From: Nematopogon swammerdamellus
Lineage: Eukaryota; Arthropoda; Insecta; Lepidoptera; Adelidae
Reading direction: 5' to 3'
DNA: 64,000 nt
Assembly: GCA_946902875.1 (NCBI GenBank)
Contig: OX336340.1
Coordinates: forward strand, 16,383,566 to 16,447,565
Below the pieces are notes generated by a model that worked only from the letters and a program-made list of their open reading frames with translations, made no database searches and had not been told where the DNA came from. The stretch's first letter is position 1. Each line of letters starts with the position of its first letter. Below, piece by piece: positions 1-10,903 of this stretch. Both the position numbers and the translations under genes were made by a program.

Positions 1-92
1 TTTCTCGCTTCGCCTTAATTGGCGAGTCTCCATTATCTGAGAACCAATACAGCAAACGAACATCTTTCTTTGATGAGGGACGAACTATCTGG

Positions 93-460
93 TAACCTCG
101 GTAGCTCAGTGTTGCGATCTGTCGGTCGTGATCGAACTGTCGGTCGTGATCATAAGCACACCTGGGCGCGGTCCATCTTGGATGGATGACAGCTGGACCG
201 TTGGAGGCTGACCGTGGTTCGGATTCCACGTAAACTGTAGGTTCCTTCCCTTCTCACTTTACTAGGTAGTAGGGTTTAACCCGCCCGGGTTGATACCACC
301 GCACCGAATGAAAGAAACGTTGATGTTTACCTTCCAGTGCAGTGCAGCCGGCACGACTGAAGGGAATCAATGACATGGCACCTAGCTCACCAAGGTGTTA
401 TGGGCCGACATCACGGATGTGTACGTGATGTAGCCAAAAGTGTCAGTTTCCATAAAAAAT
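93..460 (+). mobile_element. SINE with tRNA/5S-like head
   Basis: Copy of the SINE family that recurs through the window. It begins with a box-A-like stretch (GGTAGCTCAGTG) and then has a degraded 5S-like stretch around 150-200. The body carries the family landmarks GGTAGGGTTTAACCCGCCC and GACATCACGGATGT, and the 3' end reads GTCAGTTTCCATAAAAAA. It probably depends on a partner LINE for movement. Boundaries are approximate because I could not fix a target duplication. Confidence 0.75.
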
Positions 461-1599
461 ATAATTTCTACTGTCGGCTTTGGTCCTTCGAGCCGGATAT
501 TAGATAGATACCAACGAATGCCATTCGCACTCATGAAATAAACACAGAAAGGACTGTTTGCATTCATTGCACCGAGTTCAATGCTCGTGCGACGAATGAA
601 CAAAGAATTGTGCGCGAGTTATTTATTTATATATGGTTGCGTAACTGCACTGCCTTTATTCTATTATATTATATTATCTATCTATCTATTATATTATCTT
701 TATTTACTCAAATTTATAGGAAAAAATACGTTCGATCATCATAATCTTGGATACTATGCTCCACTACCCAGAATGCTGAGACAATTCAATGTGTTCAACA
801 GGAAGTGCAATGTGGACTCATTCCACGATACCAGAGCGTCTTTAAAGTTTTAATTTATAAAATACTGTAGGCCTGATTCTTCTTAATGTTTATTTTGTTT
901 TAGTGTTTATTTAGGTATTTTTTTTCTACATACATATTATAGTATACATGTTTTTTTTTCTTTAGTTAAAATAAAAAGTGTGACTCAGGTGAGTGAGTGA
1001 GCCTCAGGTGGTGACGTAATATAATCAAGAAAAAATTGTTACTCTATAATTCAGAACTTCATGTATAGGTTAGGTGCCCAGAATATGATTCCAGCCAGAA
1101 ACTTCCGTAAGCCATACAGGGGGTAGACAAGCATGAACAACACTTTCGTACCTATTATGTAATTGTTTTTCAATGATATTTTACAAATTGTGTGGTGTCA
1201 ATGATATTTTACAATTGTTCATATTTTTTTATTAAGATTTGGAAACCTTCCACCTTTGTGTGTTTTCTCATGGTTATGGCAGTACCACCTTGCGGAATTC
1301 TTTCCATCAGGTGAGGCCATCGCTATTGTTTATACGGAAGGGTGCATGACATTAGCGAGGGGAGCTTTTTGTAGATATCGTGGAATCCTAATCCAAGACG
1401 TTTGCTGTGACACGCAGATCACTGGCTGACACGGAAGCCGCTTTAATCCTGGTTTTGTAATACCACTGAATCACTGTTTATCTAGATATCTCATGATATC
1501 CGTTTACTGATCGGTTCTATCTATCGCTCGATTCTAAGTACGTATGTTCTTCCTCTCGTGCTAACATTAGGGATAATAATTTCGGTGGGTTCTCTAATA
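461..1599. other. AT-rich intergenic stretch, no gene seen
   Basis: No open frame with recognisable domains and no convincing splice structure. It holds T-rich runs (near 900-960) and short tandem TATC near 670-690. Nothing else is supportable. Confidence 0.5.
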
Positions 1600-2531
1600 C
1601 AGGGTCCGTCACTCGAACTGTTACCAATTAAAAATCGTGTTATTTGGTTAATTAACGTACGATTTATTACAAATTGTGACAACATGCCAAAAAACATAGA
1701 ATTTTAAGAAAATCATTGTTATTGTTCAATATAACCTCCTTTGGCACGGATGATGGCACCAAGTCTTCCGACAAAGGCATCGCAGGCTGCACAAAGATGG
1801 GTTTGCGGTATTCTGTTCCATTCCCGACGGAGAGCTGCCTTCAGCGTATCCACACTTTCATATCTTTTTGTTGACACGGCTGCCTCCAAAATGGACCATA
1901 CCGAGAAGTCCATTGGATTCAAGTCTGGAGAGTAGGGAGGCCACTGTTGTGAAGAAATGAACCGTGGAACGTGGTTCTGTAAAAAATGTTGTGTCAGGCG
2001 AGCTTCGTGGGACGGTGCTGAGTCTTGTTGGAACGTCCAGCTGTTCGTACCGAATTGCTTGCGTGCCCACGGTATGAGCGCATCCTTTAACACCTTTTGT
2101 TGGTACACTTGCTGGTTGACTTTGATGCCCTGCTCGATAAACACGAGTGGAGAGCGACCATTTGCGGTCACTGCAGCCCAGACCATAACAGGAGTAGGCG
2201 CTTGCTTTCGAAAGGCAACTCTATCGTCCGAATTCTCGTTAGACTTACCCCGCAGCCAAACACGATCATTTTATTTGTTTACATACTGTTGGACAATAAA
2301 AAAAAAAATCATCGAAAAAAACGATATTTTCCAACTCGCCCATTCGTGCAAGGATAACATTGTTACGTTTAATGTCCATGTCGAAAACTTACTTTAAAAT
2401 TAAAATGTTTTACCCGCTCTTTTCGCCCACTTTAAAACAATAAAACAAACTGCCGTTTCACCAAAATTTGGCGCGCTGTCATTATTATGTTGACAGGAAA
2501 AGCAGTGTAACAGTTCGAGTGACGGACCCTG
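1600..2531 (-). mobile_element. Internally deleted Tc1/mariner element (DD37D type)
   Basis: Perfect terminal inverted repeats of at least 25 bp start CAGGGTCCGTCACTCG (1600) and end CGAGTGACGGACCCTG (2531). A TA target duplication flanks them (1598-1599 and 2532-2533). At 932 bp it is shorter than a usual ~1.3-kb mariner. The missing part is the 5' half of the transposase, so the element cannot move itself but keeps both ends and could be mobilised by a related transposase. The third-to-second Asp spacing of 37 residues places it in the DD37D (maT-like) group. Confidence 0.92.
1719..2270 (-). pseudogene. mariner transposase, C-terminal catalytic half
   Basis: The minus-strand frame encodes the C-terminal part of a Tc1/mariner DDE transposase, the enzyme that cuts and pastes the element at TA sites. 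Motifs visible are VMVWAAVTANG, the second catalytic Asp in FQQDSAPSH, and the third in PPYSPDLNPMDFSVW. The frame ends GAIIRAKGGYIEQ, typical of the family. An open frame begins at 2186 with MVWAAV, but the reading continues upstream through DRVWLRGK to about 2270, where family similarity stops. The DNA-binding helix-turn-helix domains and the first catalytic Asp are lost in the deletion, so this cannot make an active enzyme. Confidence 0.9.
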
Positions 2532-2652
2532 TAGCAATGACGTCCTGTAGTTTATTTATTTTACTTATTAAATAAACTTGACAGCTATAAAATACAGACA
2601 TTATTTACAAACAAACAAAAAATGAAAGAATTTCTAAAAATTTCGCATTAAA

Positions 2653-2720
2653 GAAATTTACAACTGTGTGTGTATTGTGCGTGTGTGTGTGTGTGCGTGC
2701 GTGTGCGTGTTTGTGATGTA
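2653..2720. repeat. (GT)n-rich microsatellite
   Basis: Imperfect run of TG dinucleotides interrupted by GC steps (TGCGTGCGTGTGCG), about 60 bp. Confidence 0.85.
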
Positions 2721-3659
2721 TTGCTTGGGGTAAGAGGGGTGGGGGGAACGGGACGCCACCCTATTCGGATTCGGAAAGCTCCAGAGTGTTTTTAACTAAT
2801 ATAAAACAAAATAATATGATTAACATTAAAAATGCCTATTTCTCTGAACCAGTCTTTATGGCAGCTTGCCATGTACCGATTTAGAGCCGAACACTTGACA
2901 TAATTCGACCACACAGTCCCACAGTCCACACCCAGAGTACCTTGAGGTCCCACATGAAAAAGATTCGGACGGTGCGTCCTTGCGGCGCTGCACTGCAGGC
3001 AGAGGCACACTCGCTACCAGCTCAGGACAGGTCAGGTTATTTCAACATAAACTCAGAATTCACGAATATTGAATAGTGTACCCTGTGTAATAGTTTCACT
3101 TTTAAATGATCGGTGCACTCTCCGGCGACATCGCGTATTCCCACGCTGTCGATGAAGACCGCTCCAACCGCTCATTGTATTCTTTCCGCGAACGTCGATG
3201 TTGTGTTGAGCTGTTATGATGTAAATCCTTTTTTATCTTCATGTGAAGCAGTAGGGGCGGAACTTATCAAATTAAGAATGAAAATTCCTGCTATTGTAAA
3301 AATGAGAGAGCGTCTGTTCTGGGCGCAAAAAAATTTATATTTACGTAGAATACGTACAATATATTGGTTGATGACGAATGACCGAAAGAAAAAAAAATTT
3401 TTTGACGTAATTGGGCAAAAATATCTTGGGCAAAAACTCGCGTATCTTTTGCAGCAAACATTTCCCGCCCATAAACTAACAATGGTTTATAGAATATCTA
3501 CCTATTTGCTCAATACAATCCTATAATAGGGGTGTTTTTTGCGATTTGCTAAAGATTTCGTGGACAGGCGAATTAATGCTTGGGTTAGTCCAATATGTTG
3601 CCTTTATTCAATGGAGTAATAGTTCAAGGGAGCAAAGCCGGGGGCAAAAGGGTACCAAG

Positions 3660-3893
3660 TCCGAAATAAAACTGCACTTTACATTTATTTATTTATGTAT
3701 GTTAGTAAATCATCACCACGATTATTTAGTTCTAACATTACAGAACAAAATAACATTATTAATTACGATCAAGTACGGCAAAGTCACGTCTAAAACTCGT
3801 TATCACGTGACGAGCTACACCTGTTCCCGGCCAAACTTGGCCATCACGAAGCACGAGTCCTCATAGTACAGCATACGTGAGCCGTGTACGAAA
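3660..3893 (-). CDS. Candidate 3'-terminal exon of an unidentified host gene
   Basis: On the minus strand a good acceptor (pyrimidine-rich, ending ...CTTCGTAG at 3894) is followed by an open stretch, 3893-3815. It reads, after one leading base, VHGSRMLYYEDSCFVMAKF and a few more residues to a TAG stop at 3817-3815. About 120 nt further on is a cluster of AATAAA signals (3682-3695). Acceptor, balanced codon use, stop and poly(A) signal together look like a real last exon with a short 3' UTR. I do not recognise the protein, and I found no convincing upstream exon between 3.9 and 6 kb; it could lie far away or be lost. The call rests on gene-like structure only and could be chance. Confidence 0.35.
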
Positions 3894-4497
3894 CTACGAA
3901 GTAAGAACGAGATAGAGCTACTTACTTAGGTTACAGTTAATCAATTTAAATTTTGTAAATTGGTCTATTCGCTGACTTTCAAATTGAGCAATTTTAATAC
4001 ATACACGATAACGCCGTGTCGTTGACAACCCCAGTCATGATTTCTTCATTCTAATAATTTTTTTCTCAGGTTTATCATCTTCATCACTAAGTAATCTCTT
4101 TTACTTTGCGAATATTAAATAATATAAACAATTGCAACGACAAAGTGATGAGTTTCTCTAAACTAGGGTAAACGGTCCCTATAAATAAATATTCAAAGCG
4201 TAGGGGGCCACGCGACATATTGTAACCGCACCTTTCTAGTACCGTTAGTCAAAATACGTGAAGAAAGGGGGACCGGTGCGATATCCAGTTTCGGGGTATC
4301 TTTTTCTTTAGTTTTTCCATTTTATCCGCGTTAGTCTATCCCGGATTTCACCATATCGTTGGGCAATCGACCTTCTGCATTCAGTCTCTTATCTTTAAGT
4401 CTCCGCATCATTTCGCCGAAGGTCTCTGGACGCTTTTCCTGCAGTTCATGGTCTCCCACGCAGCGCAAGCATTGTCTCTCTAGAGGTTTTCGTTCCT

Positions 4498-4535
4498 TCT
4501 AGAATGGTAGTGCCAACGAGCACTACCATTCTAGA
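4498..4535. repeat. Perfect hairpin, 16-bp stem, 6-nt loop
   Basis: Arms TCTAGAATGGTAGTGC (4498-4513) and its exact complement (4520-4535) enclose a 6-base loop (CAACGA). No poly-T or coding context suggests a role. Confidence 0.9.
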
Positions 4536-6035
4536 TATGACCCATTTCCAAATTCCGAAAACCTACTGGGATAGCAAGATCGGAGCAGCAATAACGAAAT
4601 TTCAAAATCCTCATAACTGAGAATAGTAAGCCGCTACTGCTCCTTCTTAAGTTGTCCTCAAATTGGCATTGTATCCCATATGACGTCAACCACAAGCCGG
4701 AATTTAATTTCCAAGCTCTGCACAATTAGCCAGTTGTATTGAAAACAGTTTCTCTTCCAGCTGGACTGCATTAGTATAGCGTTAATGTAAACATCTGTAA
4801 CTGGGCTATATAGGGTTTCAACTGATGATAATGGAAGTTTATTTGCTGAACAATGATAAATCTTTACCTAGTAGATTCACGCCACCTAACCTACTGAGTC
4901 ATTCACACGTAGCCTTCACGGTCTAGTCGTCAGGACTAGACGAATCGTCATTTCCGCCAACAGTGAAAGGATAACTTTAGTTAGGCGATACTTGTCTATG
5001 GAAAAAAAAATTCTATGGCTTGTTCATACGCTTCGCTTTGGCATCTTCCCGAACTGTCCCACCCAGCTGATTTCTGAGCATATGCCTCATTTAGTTTGAA
5101 CTCGTTTATGTTGTTAAAATGCACGTAAAAGTAGGCTTTATTAGTTACTATCGGCTTTCATATCAATCCTCTCTTTACTTGACTTGACTAGTTTAATTGA
5201 GAAACCTATAACATTAAATAACATGCTCAAGAGCAAGTGAGCAGCCAGCTCGATAAACTTACGATAAACCTTGAAAGCTTGTCTTCAAAAGGCTAAGCTA
5301 AGCTGTCTTGCCTGACTTGATCAGTGCACTGAAGGCAGACAATTTGACTTTGTTCTAAGTAAACTGGCCTGTACTTCTTATCTTTCAATGTTAATTCGGT
5401 GTAATATTTACTTCATTCGTTTAATAAAAAATGTGAGTGCCGCGCCGCGACTCAGATGTATAAACATCAGCTATATCTCACTCGCTAGTGTCATTGTTAG
5501 GTACTAGCGCTACTATTACGAAATCGCAATTCACTCCAGCCCGTAAAAATCTTATGGGATATGAAAAGTCCAGTTTTAGATTGTATACACATCAATAATT
5601 TCTTCAACTTTGCCAACTCGTATGCAAAGCCAAATAAATTAAACATAAAGATGAGAAAACAAAAATACTTTGTAAAACTTGAGGAAGTGATACATAGTTA
5701 CTGTTTTTAATACCAAGTGTGACAGCACGAATACTAGATTACACGACAAAGAATCGCTACATTATAAAGGGTGAAACTTCTTTTTCCCAGTAAACCGTTA
5801 CTTTCGTTATAAATAGAAGTAGCGTGCGAGTAAAGGATGCTCTTTCAAGGTCGCTTTCAGAAATAATTATCTACGAACTTGTTCGGACTTGGAATAATGC
5901 CAAAAGTTCTGCCGCGTACCAAGAACGAAGTTATGTAAGGGTTACTTTATTAGAATGGGTCAAATAATAAGACGGTTTTACGAGTTCTGGGAAACTCATG
6001 TCATGACTTCATGAGATTCGTTACTTATAAAAAAT
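4536..6035. other. Intergenic stretch, no gene seen
   Basis: AT-rich DNA with no frame carrying a recognisable domain, no clear SINE and no long tandem repeat. It ends at the A/T-rich tail of the non-LTR element. Confidence 0.5.
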
Positions 6036-6344
6036 TCAAATCAAATCAAATCAAATATCTTTATTGCACTCAAAAATTGTACAACAGGCAAATACTTAAC
6101 TCTAAATATAGGGTTCTCTTACAGTACGCCTTATTATTTACAGAGTGGTTATGGAGTGGCAGGAAGAAAGAGACATGAAACTAGTGCTTAAATTTACATA
6201 TACTAAATATATTATAGGTAATATTTTAATAAATAAAAACTACATAAATAAATATAATATATATATATATAATAAATATATACATTATATAAGTGTACAC
6301 GGACTCAAGAGCAATATAAGGACAGGCAATAGGGGAATAATAAG

Positions 6345-9284
6345 CTACTTTAGGAAGTTTGACATAAGTCTTTTTTTGAAAACAAAAGGAGAAGGGGACA
6401 TACGAACGTCGATGGGTAGTTCATTCCACATACGAACAGCATTAACAGTGAAGGAGTTTGAATAAGAAGTGGTGGTATGAGAGGGGAAGGCCAGCACAAG
6501 GGAGTCGGTCGATCTCAGTGGTCGGCCATGCGAACAAAGAAATTCAAACCGCTCACTCAAGTACTGGGGGGCACCAGGATTATTTAACGTACAGAAGAGA
6601 AGGGATAAGACATGAGCATTCCTACGCCTACGGATATCCAGCCAATTAAGACGAGCGCGATATTCAGAAATGTGGTCATACTTACGCAACCCAAAGATGT
6701 ATCGGATGCATAAGTTGAGAAGTCGTTCTAATTTATTGAGAAGGATCTCGTTTAGATCAAGGTAAGCAATGTCAGCATAGTCAAGGATTGGTAGTAGAAG
6801 AGATTTTGCTAACGTAATCTTGGTTTTGATGGGCAGGAAATTCTTGAGGCGTCTCAGAGAGTGGAAACTAGCGAACATCTTACGGCCTACCTCTTCGACA
6901 TGCGTTTGCCATGATAGGGTCTCGTCAATCCACAAACCCAGATTTTTTACCTTAGTGCAGTAAGGGATAGGTACACCATTAAATATAACTGCTGGCAAAG
7001 AGTTATGGTTAAGCTTAGCAAGCTGTTTAGTGGTGCCGATGATGATGGCCTGCGATTTACTCGGATTTACTAAGAGACCAAATCGAGCTGCCCAATTCAA
7101 CACGGTGTCCAGGTCGATATTCATAAATGCTACAGCCTCATCGACGTTCTCGGACATGTAATGTCGATATAGTTGGAGATCGTCTGCATAAAGATGGTAG
7201 CGCGAGAGAAGCAACACCACTACGGTATTGATGAAAACTGAAAATAGTAAAGGTGAAAGCACGCCGCCTTGTGGCACACCGGCTGTGATGTCGCACCAGT
7301 CCGAGACAGAATTGTCAAGCCGGACTCGCTGACGACGGCCACGAAGGTAAGATGAGAACCATTCTACTACTGACTGTGAGAAATTAAGTGAGTTAAGGAT
7401 GGCAAGGAGTATGTCGTAGTCGACCGAATTGAACGCGCTACTAAAATCGAGCAAGACAAGAAGAGTGAGTTGGTGCTGGTCCATAGCATGACGAACATCG
7501 TCTGTGATCTTTACAAGCGCTGTAGTAGTACTATGGACAGGTCGAAATCCCGATTGAAACGGACTAAGAAGAGAATTATTGTTTAAGTACACTGACACTT
7601 GGTGATGAACGATACGTTCGAGCACCTTAGACAAGAAAGGTAAAATGGATATGGGCCTGTAGTCACTAGGCAATGAAGGAGAATGTTTTTTTGGTAAAGG
7701 GATAATATAGGCATTTTTCCATGAGTCGGGAAAACATGCCGTTTCTAGCGAGTGGTTAATGATGTGTGTAATGATTGGGATTAAATAATCTAGTATTGGC
7801 ATGTATAGATCCCGGCTCATGTCATCACTGCCTACTGCCTTGCTCTTAATATTCATGATTATTTTCTTAATTTCACAGTCAGTAGCGCGAGAGAACTGGA
7901 AAGGTTCTAAAGCGATTGGGGCAGTTGAAAGCAGCTGCTTCAAAGTATTAGCTTTTGCAGTAGGGTCAATACACGCCGGTGATGAGGAGAAATGGCGATT
8001 AATACCATTGACGTCAATGGGTGCTCCAGAGGCATCAGATTTCGACTTACCAACTCCAAGAGTTTTTAAGAATTTCCACATATCATTTGGAGAAGTATTT
8101 TCGATTGATTCATGGATATGGCGACGTTTTGCGTTCCTACACATCTTATTGCAACGATTTCGGACCGATTTATATTTACCCCAGAGTGAATCCGAGGGCT
8201 GCAGCTTGTGCTTACGCTTCAACATATCACGTTTGGCCATCAACGTTCGAATTTCACGCGTGAGCCATGGTGCAGGTGCGTGCTTGACTTTAATTTGGCG
8301 GACAGGTGCATGTTTGTCGTACAACTTAGTAATTATCTCGGAAAGAGCTGTGATTTTATCGTTGACACTGTCCAACGCAAGTAAAGGAGACCACACAACG
8401 GCCGCCGCATCCAACCTGAGAGCCTCAAGGTCCATCCTTGCAAAATTACGTAGCAAAAGTGTCTTCGGTTTTTGTTTCGGAGGTTTACTTTTGTAAGAAG
8501 CATATATGAGATCGTGGTTCGAAAAACCGGAAGCAGTCAATTGGCCATGAGTACTGATGAGATCTGAGTTTGATGTGATGATTAGATCCAGAATTGAGCT
8601 ACAATTTGGTATAATGTGGGTCGGCTGAAGTGGGAGAATGTCTAAATTTAATGATTTTGAGATAGAAATTAGCTTAGTTGAACGTGAATCATCCTTTTTT
8701 AGGCATGTGTTAAAATCGCCCATCACTAAAATATGGGGGTACTCAGGTACATACTGTTCCAGGATTTGCTCAAAACGTGAGAAATAGTCCACACGAGGTG
8801 GGCAATAAAAAACACATAAAAGAAGTTTATTATGACAAATAGTGAGTTCAATGAGAATAAACTCAGCAGAAGCCGAGTATTCAGAAGGGGATTTTGATAT
8901 GACTTTATGCACAATGTTGCTCCTGAGGTACACTGCCACTCCTCCCCATCCCTTGCCCGTTCGATCATTGCGGATTAAGGTAAAATTAGGGAGTGAGTAA
9001 TAGGTGGAAGGGAGAGTCGGCTTGAGTACCGTCTCAGAGACCAACACTGCGTGTATATGCTGACTAGTGAAGGAAGCTAAGAGCTCATTGTAATGTGCAG
9101 GAATGCTCTCTGCATTGATATGACATACATTTAGATTGTTTGGAAATGGAGAAAAGGCCTTATGCAGTAATTCACTAAGATGGGGAAAGTGGGAAATGTC
9201 TTCTGCGTCGCCAAAATCTCCTAGTGAGGATAAGGATGAATTGGCGGATAAGTATGCATCAGAGTCCGAAGATAGTGTGCACAT
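6345..9284 (-). CDS. Non-LTR retrotransposon ORF2: AP-like endonuclease and reverse transcriptase
   Basis: 979-residue polyprotein that nicks target DNA and copies the element RNA there. An N-terminal exonuclease/endonuclease/phosphatase-type endonuclease spans about residues 50-265: HINAES (~55), SETVLKP (~83), NDRTGKGWGGVAVY (~106), MGDFN (188-192, catalytic Asp) and SNHDL (~255, catalytic His). The reverse transcriptase spans about 515-800: SDYRPISILPFLSKVLERI, FQSGFRPVHST, LLDFSSAFNSVDYDIL, GVPQGGVLSPLLFS and the active site YADDLQLY (699-706). The C-terminal ~180 residues end with AVRMWNELPIDVR, the usual CR1/L2/Jockey tail. There is no RNase H domain. Length and motif order fit the CR1/L2 group; the exact clade cannot be fixed by eye. 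No internal stop. Confidence 0.93.
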   Translation of the reverse strand: MCTLSSDSDAYLSANSSLSSLGDFGDAEDISHFPHLSELLHKAFSPFPNNLNVCHINAESIPAHYNELLASFTSQHIHAVLVSETVLKPTLPSTYYSLPNFTLIRNDRTGKGWGGVAVYLRSNIVHKVISKSPSEYSASAEFILIELTICHNKLLLCVFYCPPRVDYFSRFEQILEQYVPEYPHILVMGDFNTCLKKDDSRSTKLISISKSLNLDILPLQPTHIIPNCSSILDLIITSNSDLISTHGQLTASGFSNHDLIYASYKSKPPKQKPKTLLLRNFARMDLEALRLDAAAVVWSPLLALDSVNDKITALSEIITKLYDKHAPVRQIKVKHAPAPWLTREIRTLMAKRDMLKRKHKLQPSDSLWGKYKSVRNRCNKMCRNAKRRHIHESIENTSPNDMWKFLKTLGVGKSKSDASGAPIDVNGINRHFSSSPACIDPTAKANTLKQLLSTAPIALEPFQFSRATDCEIKKIIMNIKSKAVGSDDMSRDLYMPILDYLIPIITHIINHSLETACFPDSWKNAYIIPLPKKHSPSLPSDYRPISILPFLSKVLERIVHHQVSVYLNNNSLLSPFQSGFRPVHSTTTALVKITDDVRHAMDQHQLTLLVLLDFSSAFNSVDYDILLAILNSLNFSQSVVEWFSSYLRGRRQRVRLDNSVSDWCDITAGVPQGGVLSPLLFSVFINTVVVLLLSRYHLYADDLQLYRHYMSENVDEAVAFMNIDLDTVLNWAARFGLLVNPSKSQAIIIGTTKQLAKLNHNSLPAVIFNGVPIPYCTKVKNLGLWIDETLSWQTHVEEVGRKMFASFHSLRRLKNFLPIKTKITLAKSLLLPILDYADIAYLDLNEILLNKLERLLNLCIRYIFGLRKYDHISEYRARLNWLDIRRRRNAHVLSLLFCTLNNPGAPQYLSERFEFLCSHGRPLRSTDSLVLAFPSHTTTSYSNSFTVNAVRMWNELPIDVRMSPSPFVFKKRLMSNFLK

Positions 9285-10084
9285 ATAGTTAGATACCTAA
9301 TACAATAATAAATAAATATATAAATTAAAGCAAGACTTACTTTTACAGAGACCCGCCAGTCTCCTGCTACATTTAACATTTAGTAGGATTTTTTTTACGT
9401 ACAATTTTGTTGAAATAACTAAAAAGGTGATTCAAGTAGATACATTATTTAAGAAACCAAAACAATAGTGAGAGATAGACACACAAACAAGTAAAAACAG
9501 TGATCTAAATAAGAAAATAGAGATATATATAAATTTTACATTTTACATCTCAAATTGTATGCCACCAGGCCGTCCCTGGTATATGTATAAAGTACAATTT
9601 TAGTTCAATTTCATATTCCTATGTAATCGAAAACATATGTTGCTGATTGTTGCATTGAGGTTATTTATACACAGGTCCAATACATTATACTATTACAAAG
9701 TTCAAGAGAGAAAGAAATAATACTAGAAACTGTGTACTAATAAATAACATAAATAATCTAGCACCAGTGAACAGAAGCATTGAATTATAGTTAGACACAA
9801 TTTAAAAAAAGAAAACATACAAATGAAGTGAAATTTTAATGCTCTGTATGGTAAGTAAGACCTTTGCTGGCCGCCGACAGATGACAAGTTTGTTCGCTTG
9901 CAGCTGTCATTTGCTGTTTGTTTACAATCAAATTTACAATCGAGGTTATAGCTAAATCGTAAAATGGAAAAAAAAAGTTTTACTGTGTACCTTCATTCAA
10001 CAAAGAAAAATATTGGTTCCCTAGAAATAGTATAAAAACATTGTCATATCAGCGATGATAGCATAAAACGGGAAAAGCGGGGGA
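9285..10084 (-). other. 800-bp inter-ORF segment of the non-LTR element
   Basis: Between ORF1 stop and ORF2 start lie 800 AT-rich bases with no long frame. This is long for the group, where the two ORFs usually touch or overlap. Just upstream of the ORF2 ATG, the minus strand has a donor-like GTAAGT (about 9339-9344) and an acceptor-like ATTGTATTAG. ORF2 may therefore be expressed by splicing or internal initiation, or a foreign sequence may sit here. Confidence 0.5.
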
Positions 10085-10903
10085 TTAGAGCCTGGTTCTC
10101 GAACGCAACTTGCGGTCAGCACTTGGAAGAACTGATCGCTTGTCACTACCAGTGGACGATGTGGATGTGGTCCTGCCTCCCCTGACCTCGGCGGGCGGCA
10201 GCCCGGAGGCCAACTCCTGCAACCTCTCCAACGTCTGGACTCGCTGTTTGGCCCCACCCTCGGCAGCGACAAACACCTCGCCGTCGCGCGTCCAACACCT
10301 CCTCACGCCGAAGAGGCGGCGTGCCTCCACAAATATGCGCCGCCGAGACTCAATGAGGAACTCAGCGAGAGTCACCCCCGAATCCTTCAGGCACTTCTTG
10401 TTCTGCCAGGCAGCCGCCCTCACGTCTTGACGGCAGAAACGCACGAGGACTGGACGCGGCCTCGTGCTGTCGGCAGTAGCCTTGCCCAGCCGATGACAGA
10501 CTTGGATGACGTCCTCTTCATCACGAACAGGTATCTTCATCTTTCCACATATTATATCTGCGATTCTTTTCGATATGTTTTCATCATTCTTCTCCTCCAA
10601 ACCATGCACGACCAGCACCTTACGCCTTGATTGTATTTCCAGGTTGTCGACGCGGGCCTCGGTCCGGGCCCACCGCTCCTGCCAGAAGTTGAGCGCCTGC
10701 TGCATCTGTGCCTCGAACCGCTTGATGTCTGCGGCGAGCTCGTCAATTTTGCAGCTGAGGTGTGAACTCGCCGCCGGTGCATCCGATGTTAGGGCGGCCT
10801 GCGCGGCCTGTACCTCCGACATCCTTGTGTTGAGGCTGCTGAGACCGACAGTCAGCATCTCCGCCAGCTCAGTGCCACCTGTTGTTTTCGTGGGACGCGA
10901 CAT
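10085..10903 (-). CDS. Non-LTR retrotransposon ORF1 (coiled-coil RNA-binding protein)
   Basis: 272-residue protein in the same orientation as ORF2 and upstream of it, so its partner ORF1, which coats the element RNA. Residues ~45-95 are heptad-like and charged (IDELAADIKRFEAQMQQAL... WARTEARVDNLE), predicting a coiled coil. They lead into SRRKVLVVHGLEEKNDENIS, which resembles the RRM-like fold of L1-type ORF1 proteins. The central part (VIQVCHRLGKA, RPVLVRFCRQDVRAAAW) continues that fold. The C-terminus is basic and Ser/Thr-rich, and no CCHC knuckles are seen. The start chosen is MSRPTKTTGG; it is the first ATG after an open 5' region. Confidence 0.82.
   Translation of the reverse strand: MSRPTKTTGGTELAEMLTVGLSSLNTRMSEVQAAQAALTSDAPAASSHLSCKIDELAADIKRFEAQMQQALNFWQERWARTEARVDNLEIQSRRKVLVVHGLEEKNDENISKRIADIICGKMKIPVRDEEDVIQVCHRLGKATADSTRPRPVLVRFCRQDVRAAAWQNKKCLKDSGVTLAEFLIESRRRIFVEARRLFGVRRCWTRDGEVFVAAEGGAKQRVQTLERLQELASGLPPAEVRGGRTTSTSSTGSDKRSVLPSADRKLRSRTRL

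Noticed and set aside
3113..3526. 137-codon plus-strand frame
   Set aside because: No recognisable domain, mixed composition, Lys-run from A-rich DNA, no splice or promoter context. Probably chance.
7801..8496. 231-codon plus-strand frame opposite ORF2
   Set aside because: Antisense shadow of the reverse transcriptase reading frame; no domain.
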